A DNA stretch of 64,000 nt from assembly GCF_036199905.1 (NCBI RefSeq), contig NZ_CP108109.1:5269501-5333500 (forward strand). The letters are read 5' to 3'. The stretch is from Streptomyces sp. NBC_00223 (GTDB lineage: Bacteria; Actinomycetota; Actinomycetes; Streptomycetales; Streptomycetaceae). Shown here piece after piece: positions 8,648-16,899 of this stretch (position 1 is its first letter; each line of letters begins with the position of its first letter). Both the position numbers and the translations under genes were made by a program. The notes below the pieces were generated by a model. That model had not been told where the DNA came from. It saw only the letters and a list, made by a program, of their open reading frames with translations, and did not search any database.

Positions 8648-9667
8648 TCAGCCACGCCGACCGCGTTTGCCGACCGGAACCGTTGCTTCCGTGGGCTTCG
8701 CGGCGGGGAGCGGGCTCTTGCCTATGGTGGGGAGGATGAAGTCCTGGATGAGCGCCTTGGCGTCACGGACCAGGGGCCGGAAGGCGCGGTAGCGGGACAG
8801 CGCGATGATCCGGGCCACGAAGGGCGTGGAGCGGCGGACGAACTCGCGGGTGCGCGCGGTGTCCGGGGTGCGGTCGAAGACCCAGTACAGGACGACGACC
8901 ATCAAGTGCAGCCACAGCAGGTCGGGCAGCAGCTCGGCCAGCTCCGTGTCGAGCTTGGGCGCGAGGTCCGAGCCGGTGAGCACGTCCCGGAACAGGCTCA
9001 CGGCGGTGGCCCGCGCCGGGTGCGACTCGTTGGAGAACGGGCTGAGCGAACTGTCCGGGTCGGCCGCGGTACGGAAGAACTGCGCGGCGAACTCATGGTA
9101 GTCCGCCGCGCAGTCGAGCCACGACTCCAGCGCGATCTCCAGCCGCTGCGCGAAATCCCGTGCCCCCTCCATACGGGATGCCGCGTCACGCGCGTGGTCG
9201 TGGGTCATCAGGTCGTAGAACCCCTGGATCAGGAATTCCTTCGACTCGAAGTAGTAGTAGGCGTTGCCGACGGAGACCCCGGCCTCCTGGGCGATCGCGC
9301 GCATCGTGGTCTTGTCGTAGCCGCGCTCCTGGAACAGGCGCATGGCGGTGGCGAGGATGAGGGCGCGGGTCTGCTCGCTCTTGCCGGTCTTCGGCCGGGC
9401 GCGGCCGCCGGGGAGTTCTTCGGCGGGGGCGTCGGGCTCGGGCTTCGCGGCCGGGGCCGGGGGCTTCGCCGGGCCGGGGCCGTCCGTTCGCGCGGCGGGG
9501 TCGGGCTGCGCGTCGGGGTCGGGCTTCGCGGCCGGGGTGGCTCCGGGTTTCGCCGGGCCGGGCTCGGGCTCGGGCTCGGGCTGTGCGGCGGGGGCCGGTG
9601 CGTCGGCCGGTCGGTCCGGGCCCGGCCGCGCCTCCGTGACCTTGTCGGCCTTGTCCTTGTGCTCCAC
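8648..9667 (-). CDS. TetR-family regulator with a long Pro/Ala-rich N-terminal extension
   Basis: 339 aa. The TetR DNA-binding helices start only at about residue 95 (TRALILATAMRLFQERGYDK, then GVSVGNAYYYFESKE). The first 90 residues are Pro/Ala/Glu/Asp/Lys-rich repeats such as PEPEPEPGP, likely disordered. The C-terminal ligand domain is of normal size. It is the last gene of a three-gene operon (membrane protein, DCC protein, TetR), 10 bp after the DCC gene. The two palindromes ahead of that operon are the likely operators, so autoregulation is expected. It could also act on the divergent-facing NRPS promoter. Confidence 0.9.
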   Translation of the reverse strand: MEHKDKADKVTEARPGPDRPADAPAPAAQPEPEPEPGPAKPGATPAAKPDPDAQPDPAARTDGPGPAKPPAPAAKPEPDAPAEELPGGRARPKTGKSEQTRALILATAMRLFQERGYDKTTMRAIAQEAGVSVGNAYYYFESKEFLIQGFYDLMTHDHARDAASRMEGARDFAQRLEIALESWLDCAADYHEFAAQFFRTAADPDSSLSPFSNESHPARATAVSLFRDVLTGSDLAPKLDTELAELLPDLLWLHLMVVVLYWVFDRTPDTARTREFVRRSTPFVARIIALSRYRAFRPLVRDAKALIQDFILPTIGKSPLPAAKPTEATVPVGKRGRRG

Positions 9668-9677
9668 GCCGGTGAGC

Positions 9678-10289
9678 CTAGCCGGGGCGCGGCGCGCAGC
9701 CGTCCGTGCAGTCGGCGTCGGGCCCCTGGGTCCAGCCGGTGGCCTTGTCGTACGTCCAGCCGGGCGCCACCTGGGGGTACGCCCCCGTGCCGGCCCGCGG
9801 GGCGCCGCGCCCGGGCGTCTCGACGGGGCGGCCGGCGGCGGGCGCGGGTACGGTGTGCCGCCCGGAGCCGCGGTACTTGGCGGCGCTGAGGACGGCGGCC
9901 CGGGCCAGCCGGCGCCCGGCCGGCCCGGACAGGGTGTGCGAGAAGGCGCGGTGGTCGGCGAGCGCCCACAGGCACACGATCCACGCGGAGTCGCCGCGGA
10001 AGATCTGCCCCGCGTCCCCGATCACCGTGACGTCCCGCAGGGTGGCCGGGTGGTCGAGCGCGGGGAAGCGGCGGTGGGCCTCGGGCGAGTCGACCGGTAC
10101 GAGGTCGAGCGGGACCAACTGCCGTTGCCGGGGGAGCCAGTTGCTCACGAAGGTGCAGAGCCTGCACTGGGGGTCGTAGAGCACGGTGAGCCGGTGCGGC
10201 GGCGGATACGCACGGGACGCTGTGGCGGTGGCGCGGGCCGTAGCGGTCGCGCCGGTGGTGGTCGAGCCGGTGGTGGTCGCGGCGGTCAT
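9678..10289 (-). CDS. DCC-family (DUF393) thiol-disulfide oxidoreductase-like protein
   Basis: About 203 aa from ATG 10289, which lies 1 bp after the stop of the upstream membrane gene. A longer reading from 10379 would overlap that gene, so it is rejected. The family motif is YDPQCRLC (DxxCxxC), the redox-like pair that names DCC proteins, followed by the usual VPVDSPEAHRRFP and DSAWIVCLWAL patches. The N-terminus (Thr/Ala-rich) and the C-terminal Gly/Pro/Ala tail are low-complexity. Precise function of the family is unknown. Confidence 0.85.
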   Translation of the reverse strand: MTAATTTGSTTTGATATARATATASRAYPPPHRLTVLYDPQCRLCTFVSNWLPRQRQLVPLDLVPVDSPEAHRRFPALDHPATLRDVTVIGDAGQIFRGDSAWIVCLWALADHRAFSHTLSGPAGRRLARAAVLSAAKYRGSGRHTVPAPAAGRPVETPGRGAPRAGTGAYPQVAPGWTYDKATGWTQGPDADCTDGCAPRPG

Positions 10290-10290
10290 C

Positions 10291-10716
10291 TCAGGCGCCC
10301 GAGGGCTTGGGCGCGGTCCACGCGGTGGGGGTGTGCCCGTCGGGGACGACCGGCGGAAACTGCTCGCGCTCCAGGACACCGCGGCGGCGGATCTTGTTGA
10401 GGACGTAGACGTTGCCGAGGTGCATCACGCCGAGGACGAGCAGGACGACGCCGAGCTTGACCGACAGGGCCTCGAAGACCTGGCGGGCGTCGTCGATCGT
10501 GTCGGTCGACTTGAGGTAGAGGGCGACGAAGCCGAAGTTGACCAGGTAGAAGCCGACCACCAGGAGGTGGTTGACGGCGTCGGCGAGCTTTTCGTTGCCG
10601 TGCAGGACGTCGGACAGGAAGATCCGGCCGTTGCTGCTGAGGGTGCGGGCGACCCAGACGGTCAGCGCGATGCTGATCGTCAGGTAGACGACGTAGGCGA
10701 GGACGGTCAGGTTCAT
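10291..10716 (-). CDS. Small integral membrane protein, operon leader gene
   Basis: 141 aa with three hydrophobic segments (about residues 3-22, 50-68 and 88-108) and a Pro-rich cytoplasmic-looking tail. ATG 10716 is preferred over GTG 10728 because AAGGGG lies 12 nt upstream of the ATG but touches the GTG. No enzyme motif is seen. It heads the operon with the DCC and TetR genes and sits right behind two palindromic operators, so its expression is likely TetR-controlled. Confidence 0.8.
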   Translation of the reverse strand: MNLTVLAYVVYLTISIALTVWVARTLSSNGRIFLSDVLHGNEKLADAVNHLLVVGFYLVNFGFVALYLKSTDTIDDARQVFEALSVKLGVVLLVLGVMHLGNVYVLNKIRRRGVLEREQFPPVVPDGHTPTAWTAPKPSGA

Positions 10717-10734
10717 GGCAAGCGCCACCCCTTG

Positions 10735-10748
10735 TTGAACGTGTTCAA
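10735..10748. promoter_or_regulatory. Palindromic operator 1, TTGAACGTGTTCAA
   Basis: Perfect 14-bp palindrome 18 bp upstream of the ATG at 10716. It has the same TTGAAC/GTTCAA arms as the site at 10779-10792, 44 bp centre to centre. Likely bound by the TetR regulator of the downstream operon. Confidence 0.65.
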
Positions 10749-10778
10749 AACCCGTTGTCGTTGACAGTAGCCCTCTTT

Positions 10779-10792
10779 TTGAACACGTTCAA
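10779..10792. promoter_or_regulatory. Palindromic operator 2, TTGAACACGTTCAA
   Basis: Second perfect 14-bp palindrome, same arms as 10735-10748 with a different 2-bp centre. The two sites bracket the probable promoter of the minus-strand operon, a layout fit for repression by two TetR dimers. Confidence 0.65.
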
Positions 10793-10815
10793 CCTCCCCT
10801 GGGACATGCGAAATC

Positions 10816-10838
10816 CGCCCGCCGGGACCCGGCGGGCG
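10816..10838 (-). terminator. Hairpin terminator after the histidine kinase gene
   Basis: Perfect 10-bp GC stem (CGCCCGCCGG / CCGGCGGGCG) with a 3-nt loop, about 110 bp downstream of the kinase stop and before the next operon's promoter. Confidence 0.6.
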
Positions 10839-10950
10839 AGGACCTGTCGGGCTCGGCTTTGTCACCGGTTGTGCCGCCCGGGGGCGTCACTGGCCCGGCG
10901 CGCTCGGATGTTGCCGCCGCCCGGCTGGAGCCGGGCACACCGGGAGCAGG

Positions 10951-12468
10951 TCAGGCGCGAACCAGTACGGGCGCCGGGGCCGGGGCCGCCGGCAGGGTGA
11001 CGTGGACGGTCAGGCCCTTGCCGGGCGCGGTGTCCAGGGTGACCGTGCCGTGGTGGGCGTGCACGACCGCCTGCACGATGGACATGCCCAGGCCCGAACC
11101 CCCGGTGTCACGAGCCCGGTCGGGAGCCGCGCGGAAGAAGCGGTCGAAGACCCGGTCGGCGTCCTGGGCGCTCAGCCCGGGACCCGAGTCGCTGATCCGC
11201 AGCCGGAGTTCACCGTCCCCGTACGGCTCCACGGCGATGGTCAGCGGCGAGTCCGCGGGGGTGTGGACACGGACGTTGCTCAGCAGATTGCCGACGACCT
11301 GCCGCAGCCCGGCCTCGTCGCCGAGCGCGTCCGGCAGCTCCCGGCCGCCCTCCGGCAGGTCCCGGCCGCCCTGCGGCAGCAGCAGCGTGAGCGGGCGGCC
11401 CGGCTGCTGCGCGGCGAGATCCGCGGCGGCGTCCCGTACCAGGCAGCACAGGTCGACCGGCCGGAAGGTGAGCGTCGGGCGGTCCTCCAGCCGGGCCAGG
11501 GCGAGGAGTTCGTCGACCAGGCGGCTCATCCGCAGCGCCTCCGCGGAGACCCGGCCGAGCGCCCGGTCCTGCTCGTCGGCGTCGAGCATGCCCTTCTCGT
11601 ACAGCTGGAGATAGCCGCGTACGGACGCCAGCGGGGTGCGCAGTTCATGGGAGGCGTCGGCGAGGAAGCGGCGCAGTTGGTCGGTGGCGCGTTCGCTGTC
11701 GGTCAGCGCGGTCTCGATCTGCTGGAGCATCGCGTTGAGGGCGGTACTGAGCTGTTCGACCTCCAGCGAGCCGTGGCGGGCGGTGCCGATCCGCCGGGAC
11801 AGGTCGCCCTCGGCGATCGCCGACGCGGTCTCCACCATGTCCTCCAACGGGCTGAGCCGCCGCCGGGCGGCGGTCAGCGAACCGGTCGCGAGCAGCGCGA
11901 GCAGCACCACCCCGACGCCCGACTCCACGATCAGCAGCTTCCCGATGGCGTGCCGCACCCCGTTCAGCCGGGTGCCCTTGACCACGATCGTGCCGTCGCT
12001 CAGCCGCAGCGCCACGACCCGGTACTCGGTGTTCCCCGAGGTCACGGTCGCGGCCTGGCCGCCGCGGGCCAGCCGGGCGGCGTCGGGCAGCGCGTCCGCC
12101 AGCCGCCGCTGCTCGGCGCTGAACGGCACGTCGCCGTCCCGGCACATGGTCGCCGGCCGGCCCTTCGGGTCGAGCACGATGAGCAGGTCCTGCTGGAACG
12201 CCTGGGCGATGGAGGAGTCACTCTTGCCGCTGCTCAACAGGTCGGCCAGCGTGCACAGTTGGCGCAGGCCGTTTGCGTCGAGCGCGGTCTGTGAGAGGGC
12301 GGACTGCGAGCTGCGCAGCGAGTCGTCTATCTCGCTGATCAGCACCATGTAGGTGGCCGCGATGCTGGCCGCCGCGGCGAGCACCAGGCCCACGGCGAGG
12401 AAGATCACATTGGCGATGGTGAAGCGGCCGCGCAGCGAGTGGGGCCGGGGCCAGAAGCAGCGCCTCAC
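10951..12468 (-). CDS. Sensor histidine kinase
   Basis: 505 aa. A transmembrane helix at about residues 17-43, an extracytoplasmic sensor of about 130 aa, a second helix at about 180-200, then HAMP. The phospho-acceptor is in SHELRTPLASVRGY (about residue 275). The N box is VVGNLLSNVRVHTP, with DSGPGL and GSGLGMSIV ATP-lid motifs. The GTG start overlaps the response regulator stop (GTGA). It phosphorylates the regulator encoded just upstream; the signal is unknown, though the divergent MMPL exporter hints at envelope or lipid stress. Confidence 0.93.
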   Translation of the reverse strand: MRRCFWPRPHSLRGRFTIANVIFLAVGLVLAAAASIAATYMVLISEIDDSLRSSQSALSQTALDANGLRQLCTLADLLSSGKSDSSIAQAFQQDLLIVLDPKGRPATMCRDGDVPFSAEQRRLADALPDAARLARGGQAATVTSGNTEYRVVALRLSDGTIVVKGTRLNGVRHAIGKLLIVESGVGVVLLALLATGSLTAARRRLSPLEDMVETASAIAEGDLSRRIGTARHGSLEVEQLSTALNAMLQQIETALTDSERATDQLRRFLADASHELRTPLASVRGYLQLYEKGMLDADEQDRALGRVSAEALRMSRLVDELLALARLEDRPTLTFRPVDLCCLVRDAAADLAAQQPGRPLTLLLPQGGRDLPEGGRELPDALGDEAGLRQVVGNLLSNVRVHTPADSPLTIAVEPYGDGELRLRISDSGPGLSAQDADRVFDRFFRAAPDRARDTGGSGLGMSIVQAVVHAHHGTVTLDTAPGKGLTVHVTLPAAPAPAPVLVRA

Positions 12469-13880
12469 CGTACGCCCCCACCGGGCATGGCCGGGCCGGC
12501 CGCGTCCTCACCGGCGTCGGCCGAGTCCTCACCGGCGTCCGGGCGCGGTGCGCACAGCCCGTAGCCGATGCCGCGCCGGGTCTCGATGAGCGGCGGGCCC
12601 AGCCGGTCGAGCTTGCGCCGCAAATAGGAGATGTACGTCTCCACGACCGTGGAGGACACGGCGGTGTCGTACTGCCATACGTGCTGGAGCAGTTGCTCCT
12701 TGGTGAGGATGCGCCCGGCGTTGCGCATCAGGTGCCGCAGCAGGTTGTACTCGGTGGGCGTCAGCTCGACCGGCCGGTCCGCGCGGCTGACGGTGTACGT
12801 GGACTCGTCCATCTCCAGGTCGCCGTGGCGCAGCACCCGGTCGGCGGGGCGGCCGTCACCGCGCCGGGTACGGCGCAGCACCGCGTGCACCCGGGCCACC
12901 ACCTCGTCCACGCCGAACGGCTTGGTGATGTAGTCGTCGCCGCCGAGCGCGAGGCCGGCCACGACGTCGCGCGGCGCGTCCCGCGCGGTGACGAAGATGA
13001 TCGCGAGGTCGTCGCCGTCCGGGCCGTCGGCGGCGCGCTGCTCGCGCAGGGTCCGGCAGACCTCCCAGCCGTTGCCGTCGGGCAGCATCACGTCGAGCAG
13101 TACGAGGTCGGGCCGGTGCTCGCGCGCGGCGGCGACGGCCTCGCGCCCGGTGGCCGCGCTGTGCACGGTGAAGCCGTTGTACTTGAGGGTGATCCGCAGG
13201 ATGTCGGCGATGCCGGGCTCGTCCTCGACGATCAGCACGACCCCGCCACCCCCTCCGGGCCCGCCGGGCACCGCCCCCGCGCCCGACGCGGCCGGTCCCG
13301 CGCGCAACACCTCCCGGCCGGGCCCCCACGCGTCCCCCGTGCCCCCGCGCGGGTTCGGGTTCGGGCGGCCGGTTCCGTGGGCTTCGCCGCCCGCCGCATG
13401 CGCGGCCGCAGCGGCCGGTCTTGCGGGAGAGGCGTGCGCGGCGCTACCCCGCGCAGCGCCCTCAGCCGCGCGCGCGGCCGTCGCGGCCGGGTCCGCGCGG
13501 AAGACCTCTCTGCCAGGCCCCCACGCGCCGTCGTCGCCTGCGCGCGCGGCACCCGTGCCCCCGCGCGCGGCCGGGTTCGGGCGACCGGCCCCAACAGCTT
13601 CCCCACCCGTCGCACGCGCGGCCGCAGCGGCCGGCCCCGCGCGAAACGCGTGCGCGGCGGCACCCCGCGCAGCGCCCTCAGCCGCACGCGCGGTGTTGCC
13701 GGTCCCGGTCCCGGTCCCGGCACCGGCCCGAGTCGCGGCCGGTCCCGCGTGCTGCGCCCAATCGGCGCGGCCGTCCGCCCCGCGGGCCGACTCCCGCCCG
13801 GCCGGCCCCCCGCCCGAGGGGAACGCGCTGCCGGGCGGGCGGAGAAGGCCGGGGGCGGGCGGCTCACTGAGGGCATCCAT
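12465..13880 (-). CDS. OmpR-type response regulator with a long repetitive N-terminal extension
   Basis: 471 aa from ATG 13880; a GTG at 13919 would add 13 residues but lacks a ribosome site. The true receiver starts only at about residue 213 (VLIVEDEPGIADI), with the phospho-aspartate in DLVLLDVMLPDGNG and the switch lysine in TKPFGVDE. A winged helix (ELTPTEYNLLRHLMRNAGR) follows. The first 210 residues are Ala/Gly/Arg/Pro-rich and built of imperfect repeats. Such extensions are not usual for this family and may be non-functional, disordered or mis-started: a start close to the receiver cannot be excluded. Partner of the kinase at 10951. Confidence 0.88.
   Translation of the reverse strand: MDALSEPPAPGLLRPPGSAFPSGGGPAGRESARGADGRADWAQHAGPAATRAGAGTGTGTGNTARAAEGAARGAAAHAFRAGPAAAAARATGGEAVGAGRPNPAARGGTGAARAGDDGAWGPGREVFRADPAATAARAAEGAARGSAAHASPARPAAAAAHAAGGEAHGTGRPNPNPRGGTGDAWGPGREVLRAGPAASGAGAVPGGPGGGGGVVLIVEDEPGIADILRITLKYNGFTVHSAATGREAVAAAREHRPDLVLLDVMLPDGNGWEVCRTLREQRAADGPDGDDLAIIFVTARDAPRDVVAGLALGGDDYITKPFGVDEVVARVHAVLRRTRRGDGRPADRVLRHGDLEMDESTYTVSRADRPVELTPTEYNLLRHLMRNAGRILTKEQLLQHVWQYDTAVSSTVVETYISYLRRKLDRLGPPLIETRRGIGYGLCAPRPDAGEDSADAGEDAAGPAMPGGGVR
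13287..13710. repeat. Two imperfect ~210-bp repeats inside the response regulator 5' region
   Basis: The DNA around 13287-13490 is repeated with changes around 13490-13700. Shared protein patches on the minus strand are WGPGREV, AARAAEGAARG, AAAHA/AAARA and GRPNP. It is low-complexity, very GC-rich, and encodes the N-terminal extension of the regulator. Confidence 0.6.
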
Positions 13881-13921
13881 GCCGTCCAGTATCCGTATCC
13901 GCCCCACGCCCCCGACCACCC

Positions 13922-13937
13922 GGAACTTTGGAGTTCC
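13922..13937. promoter_or_regulatory. Inverted repeat GGAACT-TTGG-AGTTCC
   Basis: Perfect 6-bp arms with a 4-bp centre, just upstream of the response regulator gene in the region shared with the divergent MMPL gene. A candidate operator; no binding protein is known to me. Confidence 0.4.
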
Positions 13938-14006
13938 CTGAGAGAAACCGTTTCGGCTTGGTCCCCACCCCCGTGGCCACGGAGGCTGAGGTGACGCGCA
14001 TCAACA

Positions 14007-14032
14007 GGTCCGTACCGACGGTCCGTACCGAC
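14007..14032. promoter_or_regulatory. Head-to-tail 13-bp direct repeat before the MMPL gene
   Basis: GGTCCGTACCGAC occurs twice without a gap (14007-14019, 14020-14032), and a partial third copy CGTACCGACG lies at 14059-14068. Tandem direct repeats are how OmpR-type regulators bind, so this is the likely site for the regulator encoded at 12465-13880. Confidence 0.5.
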
Positions 14033-14083
14033 AGAGCGACCGATGGCGCGCGCGTACCCGTACCGACGATGGGGGATGTGATC

Positions 14084-16768
14084 GTGGCCACAGTGGCGCG
14101 ATGGTGCTTCCGGCACAAATGGCTGGTGATCGTGCTGTGGCTGGCGGCGCTGCTCGGCGTCGGCGCCTCGGCGCAGACGCTGGGGGACAGCTACTCCAAC
14201 GCGTTCTCGCTGAAGGGCACCGAGTCCGCGAAGGTCCTCGACCTGATGGACAAGGTCGTCCCCGAGCGCTCGGGCGAGGCCGACACCGTCGTGTGGCACG
14301 TCGACTCCGGCTCGGTGCGCGACGCGTCCGTACGGCAGCGGATCGACCCCGCGCTGGCCAAGATCGCCCGGCAGAAGGACGTCGGTACGGTCGTCAGCCC
14401 GTACGACAAGGCGGGCGCCGCGCAGATCAGCCGGGACGGCCGCACGGCGTACGCCACCGTGACGTACACCCGTCTCGGCAACGACATGAGCAACGACCAG
14501 GCGCAGCTGCTGATCGACACCGCGCACAGCGCGAGCACCAAGGGCCTGGCGGTCGAGGTCGGCGGCAACAAGCCCGCCCAGGCCGAGCAGCCGCTGCCGG
14601 GGCTCGCCGAGGGCGTCGGCATCGCGGCCGCGGGCGTGGTGCTCTTCCTGGCGCTCGGCTCGCTGTTCGGCATGCTGCTGCCGATCGTGACCGCGCTGTT
14701 CGGCATCGGCATCTCGTCGTCCGCGATCATCCTGCTCAGCCACGGCATGGATGTGGCCGACTTCTCCCCGCAGTTGGCGATGCTGGTCGGTCTGGGCGTC
14801 GGCATCGACTACGCGCTGTTCATCGTGACCCGCCACCGCAAGGGCATCCTGCGCGGCAAGAGCCCCGAGGAGGCCGCGGTCACCGCGCTGAACACCTCGG
14901 GCCGGGCCGTGCTTTTCGCGGGCGGCACGGTGTGCATCGCGCTGCTCGGCATGTTCACGCTGCGGCTGACCTTCCTCAACGGCGTGGCCGTCGCCTCCGC
15001 GCTGACCGTCGTCATCACGGTGGCCGCGGCCGTCACGCTGCTGCCCGCGCTGCTCGGCGCGCTCGGCATGCGGGTGCTCAGCCGCAGGCAGCGCCGGGCG
15101 CTGGCGGCCGGCGGCCCGAGCACCGAGACCGCCACGGGCGCGGCGGCCCGCTGGTCGTCGTTCCTCGAACGGCACCCGCGCGCGCTGACCGTGGTGGCCG
15201 TGGCGGTGATGGCGACCCTGGCGATCCCGGCGCTGAGCCTGCGTCTTGGCTCCTCCGACCAGGGCAACAACCCGACGACGACCACCACCCGCAAGGCGTA
15301 CGACATGCTGGCGACGGGATTCGGTCCGGGCTTCAACGGCCCGCTGACCATCCTCGCCGAGGTGCCCGCCGCGTCCGACAAGGCCGCGCTCGACCGGCTG
15401 GTGACCACGCTCAAGGGCACGGACGGGGTCGCCTACGCGGCGGCCATGCCGATGAAGCCGGGCGACAAGGTCGCGCTGATACAGGCCGTGCCGACCACCT
15501 CCCCGCAGGACAAGGCGACGTCCGACCTGATCGACCACCTTCGTGACGACGTCGTACCGGCGGCCGAACAGGGCAGCACGATGCGGGCGTACGTCGGCGG
15601 GCCGACCGCGATGTTCGAGGACTTCTCGACCGTGCTGTTCGGGAAGCTGCCGCTGTTCATCGGTGTGATCATCGTGCTCGGCTTCGTGCTGCTCCTGATC
15701 GCGTTCCGCAGCCTGATCGTCCCGCTGACCGCGGCGGTGATGAACCTGGTGGCGGCGGCCGCGTCGTTCGGCGTGCTGGTGGCCATCTTCCAGTGGGGCT
15801 GGGGCGGTTCGCTGGCCGGGCGGGAGGGGCCGATCGACGCCTTCCTGCCGGTGATCATGCTCTCCCTGCTCTTCGGTCTGTCGATGGACTACCAGGTCTT
15901 CCTGGTCAGCCGCATGCACGAGGAGTGGGTGCACACCCGGGACAACGCGCGGGCGGTACGGGTCGGGCTCGCCGAGACCAGCCGGGTGATCAACTCGGCG
16001 GCCGTCATCATGATCTGCGTCTTCGGCGCCTTCGTGCTCAGCGGGCAGCGGGTGCTGGCGATGTTCGGCATAGGGCTGGCGGGCGCGGTCGCGCTGGACG
16101 CGTTCATCCTGCGGACGGTGCTGGTGCCGTCGCTCATGCACATGTTCGGGTCGGCCAACTGGTGGCTGCCGGCCTGGCTGGACAAGCGGCTGCCGCACCT
16201 CGCGGTGGAGCCTGCCGAGGACGAGGCGCCGGAGGACTCCGCGGGTCCGGCCGTACGGGGGCGGGTGACGGGCGCGGCCGGATTGCCCGTGGGGGGCTCG
16301 GAGTTGACCCTCATCGCCGCGGACGGCCGCCAGGTGGGCCGGGCGCGGGCGGCGGACGACGGTACGTTCCTGCTGCCGACGCCGGGCGAGGGCGCGTACG
16401 TCCTGGTCGCCAACGCCGCCGGGCACCACCCGCAGACGGCGAGCGTGCTGACCGCCGACCGCCCGGTCGACTGCGATCTGCGCCTCACCGGCACGGGCTC
16501 GCTCACCGGTACGGTCCGCCGCGCCGACGGGCAGCCGGTCGAAGACGCGCGGGTCGTACTGAAGGACGCGGACGGTCACGAGATCGCGTCCGTACGGACG
16601 GGTGCGGACGGCTCGTACGCCTTCGGCAATCTCTACGCGGGCAGTTACACGTTGCTGACCATGGGGTACCCGCCCTTCCCGGCAACCGTGCGGGTCACCG
16701 AGGGCGGCACCCTGGACGACGACGGCGACGGCGGCTCCCCCCTCGAACTCACCCTCTCCACGGACTGA
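14084..16768 (+). CDS. MMPL/RND-family transporter with C-terminal beta-sandwich-like repeats
   Basis: 894 aa from GTG 14084, chosen because GGGGGA (14071-14076) lies 7 nt upstream; upstream in-frame starts have no ribosome site. Typical MMPL layout: TM1 (WLVIVLWLAALLGVGASAQ), a large outer domain, five TMs with GVGIDYALFIVTRHR, a second outer domain, and a second TM block with GLSMDYQVFLVSRMHEEW. The acidic GxxxDY residues serve proton coupling. Unusually, about 170 residues follow the last TM and contain two carboxypeptidase-regulatory/CNA-B-like units (RGRVTGAAGLPV..., TGTVRRADGQPV...GSYAFGNLYAGSY). Likely exports a lipid or hydrophobic compound under control of the divergent two-component system. 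Confidence 0.93.
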   Translation: MATVARWCFRHKWLVIVLWLAALLGVGASAQTLGDSYSNAFSLKGTESAKVLDLMDKVVPERSGEADTVVWHVDSGSVRDASVRQRIDPALAKIARQKDVGTVVSPYDKAGAAQISRDGRTAYATVTYTRLGNDMSNDQAQLLIDTAHSASTKGLAVEVGGNKPAQAEQPLPGLAEGVGIAAAGVVLFLALGSLFGMLLPIVTALFGIGISSSAIILLSHGMDVADFSPQLAMLVGLGVGIDYALFIVTRHRKGILRGKSPEEAAVTALNTSGRAVLFAGGTVCIALLGMFTLRLTFLNGVAVASALTVVITVAAAVTLLPALLGALGMRVLSRRQRRALAAGGPSTETATGAAARWSSFLERHPRALTVVAVAVMATLAIPALSLRLGSSDQGNNPTTTTTRKAYDMLATGFGPGFNGPLTILAEVPAASDKAALDRLVTTLKGTDGVAYAAAMPMKPGDKVALIQAVPTTSPQDKATSDLIDHLRDDVVPAAEQGSTMRAYVGGPTAMFEDFSTVLFGKLPLFIGVIIVLGFVLLLIAFRSLIVPLTAAVMNLVAAAASFGVLVAIFQWGWGGSLAGREGPIDAFLPVIMLSLLFGLSMDYQVFLVSRMHEEWVHTRDNARAVRVGLAETSRVINSAAVIMICVFGAFVLSGQRVLAMFGIGLAGAVALDAFILRTVLVPSLMHMFGSANWWLPAWLDKRLPHLAVEPAEDEAPEDSAGPAVRGRVTGAAGLPVGGSELTLIAADGRQVGRARAADDGTFLLPTPGEGAYVLVANAAGHHPQTASVLTADRPVDCDLRLTGTGSLTGTVRRADGQPVEDARVVLKDADGHEIASVRTGADGSYAFGNLYAGSYTLLTMGYPPFPATVRVTEGGTLDDDGDGGSPLELTLSTD

Positions 16769-16821
16769 CCCAGCGGACACCCTTTCCACCGACTGACCCG
16801 GCCGACGGGCAAACGAGGTCG

Positions 16822-16858
16822 GCCCCGCCTCCTTCGGCTGTTGCGAGGGAGGCGGGGC
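16822..16858. terminator. Bidirectional hairpin terminator
   Basis: An 11-bp perfect stem (GCCCCGCCTCC / GGAGGCGGGGC) with a 15-nt loop between the convergent MMPL and lipoprotein genes. Confidence 0.65.
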
Positions 16859-16899
16859 TGTGAGGCGGGCGCGCGGGCGCGGGCGCGCGGGCCGGTGGG

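Noticed and set aside
9360-9640. Regular short GC-rich repeats, considered as CRISPR
   Set aside because: These are codon repeats for the Pro/Ala tail of the TetR gene; no spacer-repeat periodicity.
10735-10792. GAAC/GTTC palindromes considered as LexA boxes
   Set aside because: The spacer is 2 bp, not the 4 bp of the actinobacterial SOS box.
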